NCBI GenBank assembly: GCA_963836015.1
Contig: CAWIIF010000002.1
Span: 434,001-498,000 of the forward strand
Direction: 5' to 3'
Length of the DNA stretch: 64,000 nt
Source: CAWCDJ01 sp963836015
Lineage (GTDB): Bacteria; Acidobacteriota; Terriglobia; Bryobacterales; Bryobacteraceae
The number at the start of each line of letters is the position of its first letter. The first letter of the stretch is position 1. Under the pieces are notes generated by a model. The model saw only the letters and a program-made list of their open reading frames with translations. It was not told the origin of the DNA and ran no database searches. Of the stretch, positions 53,644 through 61,015 are shown piece by piece. Both the position numbers and the translations under genes were made by a program.

Positions 53644-54057
53644 GTGAAGCGATTCATCTTAGCACTGGCCGGCGTCGTTGCCCTCGCCCTGGCCGCGGAT
53701 TTTCCCCTCATCCAGCCGAAGGACCTTGCTGCCGCTCTGGCGGCGAAGCAGGCCAGGCCCCCGATTTTCCACGTTGGATTTAACGTCCTCTACCGCAGCA
53801 AGCACATCGCGGGCTCGGCCTACGCGGGACCTGCCGCGAAGCCCGAAGGGCTCGCCATGCTGAAGGCCGCGGTCGACAAGCTGCCGCGCGACCGCGAGAT
53901 CGTCATCTACTGCGGATGCTGTCCCTGGGACCATTGCCCCAACGTCAAACCCGCCATGGAGCTGCTGAGGCAGATGGGCTTCACCAAGGCCAAAGCCCTG
54001 TACGTGCCCGACAATCTCAAGGTGGACTGGATCGATCGCGGCTACCCGGTGGAGTAG
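53644..54057 (+). CDS. Exported rhodanese-domain protein with cysteine-rich loop
   Basis: The roughly 137-residue protein has a signal peptide (KRFILALAGVVALALAADFP) and a single rhodanese fold: DLAAALAAKQARPPIFHVG, then REIVIYCGCCPWDHCPN, where the active-site loop carries four cysteines (C-G-C-C then HC). The C-terminal part ends in LRQMGFTKAKALYVPDNLKVDWIDRGYP. GTG 53644 fits the signal peptide; an ATG at 53578 would add an unlikely N-terminus. Rhodaneses carry sulfane sulfur. The extra cysteines suggest metal, redox or sulfur-trafficking roles. Confidence 0.8.
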   Translation: MKRFILALAGVVALALAADFPLIQPKDLAAALAAKQARPPIFHVGFNVLYRSKHIAGSAYAGPAAKPEGLAMLKAAVDKLPRDREIVIYCGCCPWDHCPNVKPAMELLRQMGFTKAKALYVPDNLKVDWIDRGYPVE

Positions 54058-54068
54058 CTGTATTCACC

Positions 54069-54098
54069 GCTCAATGTGTGATTCAATCAGCATTGAGC
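54069..54098 (+). promoter_or_regulatory. Inverted repeat overlapping the uxaC ribosome site
   Basis: GCTCAATG (54069-54076) and CATTGAGC (54091-54098) are perfect complements 14 nt apart. TGATT and AATCA (54079-54083, 54085-54089) form an inner dyad. The right arm ends one base before the uxaC ATG (54100) and contains the only Shine-Dalgarno-like word (TTGAG). As RNA, the stem would hide the ribosome site; as DNA, it would suit an operator. No regulator gene is adjacent. Either use is inference. Confidence 0.45.
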
Positions 54099-54099
54099 C

Positions 54100-55506
54100 A
54101 TGTCCTTCATCCATGACGATTTTCTTCTGAGCACGAAGACCGCCCGCCGCCTGTATCACGAGTACGCGGAGAGCGAGCCCATCCTGGACTACCACTGCCA
54201 TCTCCCGCCGCAGGATGTCGCCGCCAACCGGCAATTCCGCAATCTCTTCGAAATCTGGCTGGAGGGCGATCACTACAAGTGGCGGGCGATGCGGGCCAAC
54301 GGAGTCGCCGAGCGATATTGCACCGGCGATGCCGCCCCGAAGGAGAAGTTCCTGGCGTGGGCGCAAACCGTGCCGGCGACCTTACGCAATCCTCTCTACC
54401 ACTGGACGCATCTCGAATTGAAGCGCTACTTCGGCATCGACGAACTGCTCGACGAATCGAGCGCGCCGCGCATCTGGGACCAGGCCAACGCCATGCTCGC
54501 CACCGACGGCCTGCGGGCCCATGGCATCCTCGGCAAGTTCCAGGTCAAGGCGGTCTGCACCACCGACGATCCCACGGACGACCTCGCATGCCACAAGGCC
54601 ATCGCCGCTTCCGGGCTGCCCACCAAGGTGTTTCCGGCATACCGCCCGGACAAAGCCCTGACCGTGCATCTGCCGGAGGTTTTCAACCCCTGGGTAGAGC
54701 GCCTCGCGGCTGCCGCCAATATCGAGATCGACGGCTTTCGCTCGTTTACCGATGCCCTGCGGCAGCGACACGACTTTTTCCACCAGATGGGCGGACGGCT
54801 TTCTGACCATGGGCTGAACCACGCCTTCGGCGAGTTCGCCACCGACCAGGAGGCCGGCGCCATCTTCGACCGTGCTCGCAAAGGCCAGCCGGCAACGGCC
54901 GCCGAGCAGCAGCGCTTCGCCGGCAACCTGATGCTGCTGTTCGGCCGCCTGGACGCCGAAAAGGGCTGGACCAAGCAGTTGCACATCGGCGCCCGCCGGA
55001 ATAACAACACGCGACGCCTGAAAGAAATGGGGCCGGACACCGGCTGGGATTCGATCGGCGACTGGCCGCAGGCGGACGCCATGGGAGCCTACCTCGACCG
55101 GCTCGACCAGGAGAATTCCCTGCCCAAGCTGGTCATCTACAACCTGAATCCCGCCGACAATTACGCCATGGCCACCATGGTCGGCAACTTCCAGGACGGC
55201 GTCACCGCGGGCAAGGTTCAGTTGGGCAGCGGCTGGTGGTTTCTCGACCAGAAGGAGGCCATCGAGTGGCAGATGAACGCCCTCTCCAATTGCGGCTTGA
55301 TCTCCCGGTTCCTGGGGATGCTGACCGATTCGCGCTCGTTCATGTCCTACCCGCGGCACGAATACTTCCGCCGGGTTTTGTGCAACCTGTTCGGAAAGGA
55401 TATCGAGGCGGGCGAGATTCCGGACGACGACTCCCTGGTGGGGCCCATGATCCGCAACATCTGCTACCGGAACGCGAAGGATTTCCTGGGGCTTGGGGTG
55501 GACTAA
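54100..55506 (+). CDS. uxaC: Glucuronate (uronate) isomerase
   Basis: The 468-residue protein has the family length and N-terminus (FIHDDFLLSTKTARRLYHEYA, ILDYHCHLPPQDVAANRQF). It contains AVCTTDDPTDDL, KQLHIGARRNNNTRR and GSGWWFLDQKEAIEWQMNALSNCGLI. The HCH of DYHCHLPP is the amidohydrolase-superfamily metal site. It converts D-glucuronate to D-fructuronate and D-galacturonate to D-tagaturonate, the first step of uronate catabolism. The usual partners (uxaB, uxaA, uxuA, kdgK) are not in the window. A conspicuous inverted repeat overlaps its start. Confidence 0.95.
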   Translation: MSFIHDDFLLSTKTARRLYHEYAESEPILDYHCHLPPQDVAANRQFRNLFEIWLEGDHYKWRAMRANGVAERYCTGDAAPKEKFLAWAQTVPATLRNPLYHWTHLELKRYFGIDELLDESSAPRIWDQANAMLATDGLRAHGILGKFQVKAVCTTDDPTDDLACHKAIAASGLPTKVFPAYRPDKALTVHLPEVFNPWVERLAAAANIEIDGFRSFTDALRQRHDFFHQMGGRLSDHGLNHAFGEFATDQEAGAIFDRARKGQPATAAEQQRFAGNLMLLFGRLDAEKGWTKQLHIGARRNNNTRRLKEMGPDTGWDSIGDWPQADAMGAYLDRLDQENSLPKLVIYNLNPADNYAMATMVGNFQDGVTAGKVQLGSGWWFLDQKEAIEWQMNALSNCGLISRFLGMLTDSRSFMSYPRHEYFRRVLCNLFGKDIEAGEIPDDDSLVGPMIRNICYRNAKDFLGLGVD

Positions 55507-55510
55507 GAGG

Positions 55511-55735
55511 CTACTCGCCGGCGTGCGTGCCGGCGCCGGCGCTGCTGGTCGCGGCAGTCGAGTTGCCGTTGGCGAGGTTGGTGTTGGCCACGGTCCACAG
55601 GTTTTGCACACCCCCCGAGACCTTGATCAATACTCCCACTGCCAATAAAGCGACGAGCGCGATGAGGAGGCAGTAGTCGGCTAGGTCCTGGCCTAACTCT
55701 TCTCCTACAAAGGACTTTAGTACCCGACGTAGCAT
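55511..55735 (-). CDS. Flp-type pilin
   Basis: The 74-residue protein has a short basic leader and then the Flp pattern: MLRRVLKSFVGEELGQDLADYCLLIALVALLAVGVLI, i.e. a GQDLxxYxLLIALVAL hydrophobic segment after the processing region. A Ser/Thr/Asn/Ala-rich tail follows. Flp pilins are cleaved by a prepilin peptidase and exported by the Tad machinery. No tad, cpa or rcp genes lie in the window, so it is an orphan here. The ATG at 55735 gives a proper short leader. Its stop is 5 bp from the uxaC stop. Confidence 0.78.
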   Translation of the reverse strand: MLRRVLKSFVGEELGQDLADYCLLIALVALLAVGVLIKVSGGVQNLWTVANTNLANGNSTAATSSAGAGTHAGE

Positions 55736-55838
55736 TTTCCTTACCCGAGTTCCATTGTAGGGGGTAGTCGTCGTATCTACTATGCTGACTTTCGATATGA
55801 GACAGGCCTCGACCCCTGGAGTTATCTTTAGGAGAGTC

Positions 55839-55876
55839 CTCAAGCTTCGACGCTTTCCGTCGATCTGAGACTTGGG
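55839..55876 (+). promoter_or_regulatory. Nested hairpin at the start of the 55883 gene
   Basis: An inner stem TCGACG (55847-55852)/CGTCGA (55858-55863) has a 5-nt loop. It lies inside an outer stem CTCAAG (55839-55844)/CTTGGG (55871-55876, with one G-U pair). GGGA, the likely ribosome site of the gene at 55883, is in the outer stem. The structure could damp translation. No known riboswitch match was recognised. Confidence 0.25.
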
Positions 55877-55882
55877 AACAAA

Positions 55883-56503
55883 ATGCCGACGTCTGCCACA
55901 ATTCTGGGCACCAGCGTATGGGAGCTTCCCCCCTTGATTCTGCACCCGTTTAATGAACGGGTCCCACCGGCTGCCCTGCTGGAGAATTCCAAAGCGGCGC
56001 TCATGCTTTCCGGCCTGATTCCGGCGGACGGCACCGAGCCCGACGAACTTCGCCGCCGGCTGTTATCGGGGCGATACAGTGAAATCCGGATGCTGTTCTT
56101 CCTCGGCAAGGATGTCTTCCGATGGATCGAGCAGTGTGTCGAATGGGCCGGGAGAATTCCGGAGTTGGCTAGTAACTCGCTGCGCCCTCAGAGCTTTGCG
56201 GGTTTACTGACGGCCCACCCGCCGGAATCGGTGAGAGAGAAGCTGATCCGGTGGGGAGTAGCCGACCACCCGGCGATCTTCTCGCGCGCGATCGGCTTGA
56301 ACAGCCTTTTCGTTCAGCCTCCTCCGTTCGAGATCCTGGCCGAGGAGTTTCTGAACCATTACCACCGCTATGCCGACGCCGTCTACCGTTCCTACATGGA
56401 TTCGGAGCCGCACGATTCCATCACGTCGGCCAATTTCAAGTTTGAGCTGTACGCTTCCGGCGAGTACTCGCGGCTTTTGGAATCGGAATGGGGCGCGGAA
56501 TAA
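55883..56503 (+). CDS. Conserved-looking protein of unknown function
   Basis: The 206-residue protein is soluble and mostly helical in appearance, with segments such as ALMLSGLIPADGTEPDELRRRLLSGRYSEIRML, IEQCVEWAGRIPELASNS and PPPFEILAEEFLNHYHRYADAVYRSYMDSEPHDS. There is no signal, membrane helix or known motif. The frame is long and clean and has a Shine-Dalgarno-like GGGA, so it is probably real. Its neighbours (Flp pilin divergent upstream, LarA-like downstream) do not reveal a role. Confidence 0.68.
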   Translation: MPTSATILGTSVWELPPLILHPFNERVPPAALLENSKAALMLSGLIPADGTEPDELRRRLLSGRYSEIRMLFFLGKDVFRWIEQCVEWAGRIPELASNSLRPQSFAGLLTAHPPESVREKLIRWGVADHPAIFSRAIGLNSLFVQPPPFEILAEEFLNHYHRYADAVYRSYMDSEPHDSITSANFKFELYASGEYSRLLESEWGAE

Positions 56504-56541
56504 GCCGCCAGCCCCGGCTTCACGATAAAATGTAAGCCACT

Positions 56542-57825
56542 ATGACCTTTCCCCGCCTGTGCCTGGTTCGCCAGAAGTTCCCTGACCGCCGTATCCCCGA
56601 TGTCGCCGCGGAAGTGCGCCGGCAGCTCGCCCAGTCCGGTTTTGCCGCGCGGCTGAAGCCCGGCTCGCGCGTGGCCATCGGCGTGGGCAGCCGCGGAATC
56701 CACAATATCGCCACCATCGTGCGCAGCGCGGTGGGCTACTGGAAAGACCAGGGCATGCGGCCGTTCCTCTTTCCCGCCATGGGCAGCCACGGCGCAGCCT
56801 CGGCGGAGGGCCAGGCGGAAGTGCTGGCGCACTACGGCATCATCGAGGAAACCATGGGCTGCCCGGTGGTAAGCCGGCTCGATGTCGTTTCGCTCGGCAA
56901 AACCGCCGACGGCATCGAAGCCTTCATGGACAAACAGGCTTACGATTCCGACGGCGTGATGCTCGTGGGACGCGTCAAATGGCACACCGATTTTGCCGGA
57001 AAGATCGAGAGCGGCCTGTTCAAGATGATGGCCATCGGGCTCGGCAAGTTCGCCGGAGCGCAGCGCTACCACGCGTACGCCTACCGGCTGGGGCTGGAAC
57101 ACGTCATCCGCAGCATCGGGCGCCAGGTGCTGGCCTCGGGAAAGATTCTGGGCGGCCTCGCCATCCTCGAAGACGCCAATCACAACACGGCCAAGCTGGA
57201 TGCCGTCCCCGTGGAGCATATGGAGCAGCGCGAGGAAGAGAACCTGGCGCTGGTGAAATCATGGATGGCGCGGGTTCCGTTCGATCTGGACATCCTGATG
57301 CTGGACGAAATCGGGAAGAACATCAGCGGCGCCGGCATGGATACGAAAGTGGTCAACCGCGGGGTGAACGGCGAGTACAACCCGTGGCCCAATACGCCCC
57401 GGTTCCTCCGCGTCGTCCTGCGCGACCTGAGCGCCCTCACTTATAACAGCGCCGTCGGGCTGGGAATGGCGGATGTGGTCCACGACCGCCTGGTGAACCG
57501 GATCAACTGGGAACCGACCATCATTAACTCGCTGACCGCCAATACTCCCGCGGCGATACGCACCCCCATTCACTTCCCCACCGACCGCGAATGCCTCGAG
57601 CGCATCTGGCCCACGGTAGGAAAGCTCGACCTTTCGGAAGTTACCTTCGGCTGGATTCGCAATACGATGGAGCTCGGCCGCCTGGCCCTGAGCGAGAACC
57701 TGCGTGCCTCGATCGAGGAAAGAACCGACCTCGAAATCGAAGCCACCGTGGATTTCGAATTCGACGGCTCCGCGGACCTGATCAGCCCCTTCGTCCCCAT
57801 CGAGGAGACCGCCGGCGCCCACTAG
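56542..57825 (+). CDS. LarA-superfamily protein (nickel-pincer racemase-like)
   Basis: The 427-residue protein matches the DUF2088/LarA N-domain type. It has RVAIGVGSRGIHNIATIVRSAV, FPAMGSHGAASAEGQAEVLAHYGI and RVKWHTDFAGKIESGLFKMMAIGLGK, a region that in LarA carries the His/Lys ligands of the nickel-pincer nucleotide. The C-terminal half has LDEIGKNISGAGMDTKVVNRG. LarA homologues racemise or epimerise 2-hydroxyacids. The substrate and true cofactor use are unknown. larB, larC and larE are absent from the window, so cofactor supply would be elsewhere. A link with NikR at the left end is speculative. Confidence 0.8.
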   Translation: MTFPRLCLVRQKFPDRRIPDVAAEVRRQLAQSGFAARLKPGSRVAIGVGSRGIHNIATIVRSAVGYWKDQGMRPFLFPAMGSHGAASAEGQAEVLAHYGIIEETMGCPVVSRLDVVSLGKTADGIEAFMDKQAYDSDGVMLVGRVKWHTDFAGKIESGLFKMMAIGLGKFAGAQRYHAYAYRLGLEHVIRSIGRQVLASGKILGGLAILEDANHNTAKLDAVPVEHMEQREEENLALVKSWMARVPFDLDILMLDEIGKNISGAGMDTKVVNRGVNGEYNPWPNTPRFLRVVLRDLSALTYNSAVGLGMADVVHDRLVNRINWEPTIINSLTANTPAAIRTPIHFPTDRECLERIWPTVGKLDLSEVTFGWIRNTMELGRLALSENLRASIEERTDLEIEATVDFEFDGSADLISPFVPIEETAGAH

Positions 57826-57837
57826 CCCGGTCGCGCG

Positions 57838-59685
57838 TTAGCGGCGGCCTTTTACCGCGGCGTCCACCGAGATGTGGTTTTCGTCGAGGATGCTCCCCGT
57901 GGCGCGCGCAAGCGCGGCGCGGGCCTTGACGTACGAGCTCTTGGCTGCGACCTCGGTGGATTTCGCCTGCGCCAGCAGGCTCTCGTACTGGATCACGAAA
58001 AAGCTGGTGGACGCTCCCACTTCGAACTTGGCCTGTTCGGCCGCCAGCGACTCCTCCTGCAGCTTGCGCGCCTGAACGGCCGCCTCGTACGAACCCCGCG
58101 CCCGGCGCATCGCGATCAGCGCGTCCTCCACCTCCAGCCGCGCCTGGTTCTGCAACTGCCGCAGCCGGATCTCGCCCTGTTTGGTCTGCAGCTCATCGCG
58201 CGCCAGATCAGCCTCGGCAATCCGGTTGTGGATCGGCAGCGTCACCTGCACGCCGATTCCATAGGTCGGGTATTTGCGCGAGAGCACCTGCTCGAGCGCC
58301 CCGCCATATCCGCCTGCGATGGCCACTCCGGAATTCGGCGCCAGCTGGTTTACTTCCCCTGCCAGGCCGTTGTTCTGCAGGATGCCCAGCAAATCCACCT
58401 GCGGCCGGGTGAGGCTGCGCGCTCCTTCGAGGCCGATCTTCAAGTTGGCCACCTGCAGCTCCGCCTGGCCGAGATCGGGCCGCGTCTCGGCCGCCTCGCG
58501 CAGCAGGTCCTGAATCGGGCGGACCTCATCCTTGTCGGGAATACTGAGCGTATCGGTGGGGATCAGGTGCGCTTCCCGAACCTCGGGATCTTCGTTGCCG
58601 CGGCGGGTCAACACGTTTTTCAGAATGGCTTCCTGCTCGTCGAGAAGCCCGCCCGCGTTGATCAGGTCCTGGCGCGCCGAGAATACCTGCGCGCTGGCGC
58701 GGGTGGCTTCCACCTGCGCCAGCGTGCCCTCTTCCACCTGCGCCTTCGTATCGGAGAGCAGCTTGTCCGCCAGGTTGAGCGTCTCCTGCTTCACGTTGCG
58801 GTCTTCGTACAACGCGACGAAATCGGTGTACAGGCGGATCACACCGTACACGGCCGCGATCAACTGCTGCCGGAACAGCAGGCTGCCGATTCGCTGCTCG
58901 TTCCCCGCGATGCGGATGAACCGCCGGTTCAGGGTGCGTCCGAAGCCGCGCAGCAGCGGCTGCGTGACCGTCAGCCCGAGGCTCGAGCCGCTGTACGGGT
59001 TGTAGGCCGAGTTGAGCAGGTTCAGGTTCTGGTGATTGTTGTTGAAATTGAACCCGACCTGCGCGCCGCTGGCGAAACCCTGCTGGATACCCGCGTTGGC
59101 CACCGCGGTATTGGTGACCAGTGCGTTCACCCCGCCGAGCAGGCTGGTCTGCGGCGTGGTCTGGTGCGCCCAGTTGAGCTGGCCGACCAGCGCCGGGTCA
59201 TAGATGGGGACAGCCGTTCCGTTCGATTGCGCGATGGTGCCCTGCATCGAGAGATTGGTCTGCGGCTCGCCCAGGACGCCGAGCTCCAGCGCGTTGGTGG
59301 CGACCGAGGTCCCGGCCGTCGCCCGTCCGGATGCGGCGGCATTGGTGACCACCGGGCTGAGCGGCCCCCCCACGCCCACCGGCACTTCGGCCAGCACGTA
59401 GTTGAGCCCGCGAGCCACGCCGCCCCCCTTGGTCCGCTCGAGCTCGGCCGCGGCCACTTCCATGCCGTAGCGCTGGAGCTCGATATCGAGGCTGTTCTCG
59501 ATGGCCAGCGCCAGGGCGTCCTGCAGCGTGAGGTACAGGTTGCCGGCGCGGATCAGGTCGTGGACACGCGAGGAATCCGAAAAGTCCAGCGGCCGCGTGG
59601 CGGGCGGAAGCCCGCTCTGGGCGAAGGCCGCCGCGGCGCATGACAGCGCGATGAGTCCGGTTTTGAAAAATGATTTCTGCATCAT
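57838..59685 (-). CDS. TolC-family outer-membrane efflux protein of RND operon
   Basis: The 615-residue protein has a signal (MMQKSFFKTGLIALSCAAAAFAQSG). TolC repeats follow: NLYLTLQDALALAIENSLDIELQRYGMEVAAAELERTKGG and, in the second half, RLEVEDALIAMRRARGSYEAAVQARKLQEESLAAEQAKFEVGASTSFFVIQYES. It starts 1 bp after the adaptor stop, in the same minus-strand operon as the RND pump, so it is the outer-membrane duct of that tripartite system. Its layout parallels the other TolC at 22 kb. Confidence 0.9.
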   Translation of the reverse strand: MMQKSFFKTGLIALSCAAAAFAQSGLPPATRPLDFSDSSRVHDLIRAGNLYLTLQDALALAIENSLDIELQRYGMEVAAAELERTKGGGVARGLNYVLAEVPVGVGGPLSPVVTNAAASGRATAGTSVATNALELGVLGEPQTNLSMQGTIAQSNGTAVPIYDPALVGQLNWAHQTTPQTSLLGGVNALVTNTAVANAGIQQGFASGAQVGFNFNNNHQNLNLLNSAYNPYSGSSLGLTVTQPLLRGFGRTLNRRFIRIAGNEQRIGSLLFRQQLIAAVYGVIRLYTDFVALYEDRNVKQETLNLADKLLSDTKAQVEEGTLAQVEATRASAQVFSARQDLINAGGLLDEQEAILKNVLTRRGNEDPEVREAHLIPTDTLSIPDKDEVRPIQDLLREAAETRPDLGQAELQVANLKIGLEGARSLTRPQVDLLGILQNNGLAGEVNQLAPNSGVAIAGGYGGALEQVLSRKYPTYGIGVQVTLPIHNRIAEADLARDELQTKQGEIRLRQLQNQARLEVEDALIAMRRARGSYEAAVQARKLQEESLAAEQAKFEVGASTSFFVIQYESLLAQAKSTEVAAKSSYVKARAALARATGSILDENHISVDAAVKGRR

Positions 59686-59686
59686 G

Positions 59687-61015
59687 CTATTTCTTCGGCT
59701 GTTCCCGGGGCGTCGTTACCGGCTTCACGCGGACGCCCTCCCGCACTCCGTCGCTCGGGTTCACGGCCAGTTGCTGTCCTTCCTCGAGCCCCGACAGCAC
59801 TTCCAGGTGGTCGCCGTAATCGCGGCCCAGCTGAATGCGCGTGAAATGCACGGCGCCATCGGGTTTCACCACCGCCACCTGCGGACCGTCGCTCCTGACG
59901 ACCAGGGTATCTCCGGGTATCAGCAGAGGCGGGTTGGAGCGCGCAATCGAGAGGTCCACCTGCGCGTACATTCCCGGCAGCAGCACACCGGCCTGGTTGG
60001 GAACCTCGAGTTCCACCAGCAGGGTGCGGGTGGTAGGGTCGAGCGCGTTGGCGGTACGGCTCACGATGCCGCTGAATTTCCGGCCTGGCATGTCGGGGAT
60101 CAGGAGGTTGGCGGCCTGCCCGCGCCGCACCGAACCGGACTGCGCCTGGGGAACGTTCACGTACAGCCGCAGGCGGTCCGTCTGCGCGATGCGGAACAGC
60201 AGCGTATTGCCTTCGTTCACCAGCACACCCGAATCGATATTGCGCAGCGTGATGACGCCCGCAAAGGGAGCGCGCACCGTCTGGTAGCCTTGCAGCTCGT
60301 GGAGCCGCGCCAGGTTCGCCTGCGCGGCTGCGGCATTGCTCCGCGCCGCGGCCACCGCTTTCCCGAGCGCTTGCACGTTGGCCTGCTGCGCCTCGAACTG
60401 CGCCTGGTAGGTGTCATTGTCCTGCCGCGACACCACGCCCTTGGCCAGCAGGTTGGCATAGCGCTGCGCGTTCACCTTCGCTAGATTGGCGTTGGCCTGG
60501 CCCTGTTCGAGCGCGGCTTCGGCTTGCTGTATGGTGCTGTTGGCCTGGTCGATAGCCGCTCCCGCCTGCTTGATCTGCTGCTCGAGCTCGGGCGCTTCGA
60601 TCTCCGCCAGCACCTGTCCGGCCGTGACACGGTCGCCGATATCCACGTAGCGCTTCCGGATATAGCCGCTGGCGCGCGCCAGCACCGGCGCTTCCGTAAT
60701 CGCCTGGATATTGCCGGGCAGCAGCAGGCTGGAGTCGCGGGCGGAGCGCGTCACCGGCTCCACGTTAACCACCGGGAGGCTGGAACCCTCGACCTGCGCC
60801 TCGGCGGCCAGTACGTGCTCGCGCCGCTGCCGCGGAAGATAACCCAGAAAGTAGCCGGCCGCGACCAGGCCGGCCAGCATCAGGACCAGCACCAGCAGGG
60901 TGCCGCCCGAGGGGCCGGCGTTCGCCGCCGGTTCACGCTGCAGAGAATTCAGTTGTTTCCGAAGAGCCTCAACTTCCGCGCGCAACTGGTCTTCGGTAGT
61001 GTTGATCTCGTTCAT
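59687..61015 (-). CDS. RND efflux periplasmic adaptor (membrane-fusion protein)
   Basis: The 442-residue protein has a short cytoplasmic coiled coil and then one transmembrane helix (about 40-62, TLLVLVLMLAGLVAAGYFLGYL). A lipoyl-hairpin region follows with a long coiled coil (QQIKQAGAAIDQANSTIQQAEAALEQGQANANLAKVNAQRY) and beta-barrel segments (VRAPFAGVITLRNIDSGVLVNEG, PNQAGVLLPGMYAQVDLSI). It is of the AcrA/MexA type. Its ATG overlaps the pump stop as ATGA (61012-61015), and TolC follows 1 bp after its stop. The N-terminal helix replaces the usual lipoprotein signal. Confidence 0.92.
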   Translation of the reverse strand: MNEINTTEDQLRAEVEALRKQLNSLQREPAANAGPSGGTLLVLVLMLAGLVAAGYFLGYLPRQRREHVLAAEAQVEGSSLPVVNVEPVTRSARDSSLLLPGNIQAITEAPVLARASGYIRKRYVDIGDRVTAGQVLAEIEAPELEQQIKQAGAAIDQANSTIQQAEAALEQGQANANLAKVNAQRYANLLAKGVVSRQDNDTYQAQFEAQQANVQALGKAVAAARSNAAAAQANLARLHELQGYQTVRAPFAGVITLRNIDSGVLVNEGNTLLFRIAQTDRLRLYVNVPQAQSGSVRRGQAANLLIPDMPGRKFSGIVSRTANALDPTTRTLLVELEVPNQAGVLLPGMYAQVDLSIARSNPPLLIPGDTLVVRSDGPQVAVVKPDGAVHFTRIQLGRDYGDHLEVLSGLEEGQQLAVNPSDGVREGVRVKPVTTPREQPKK

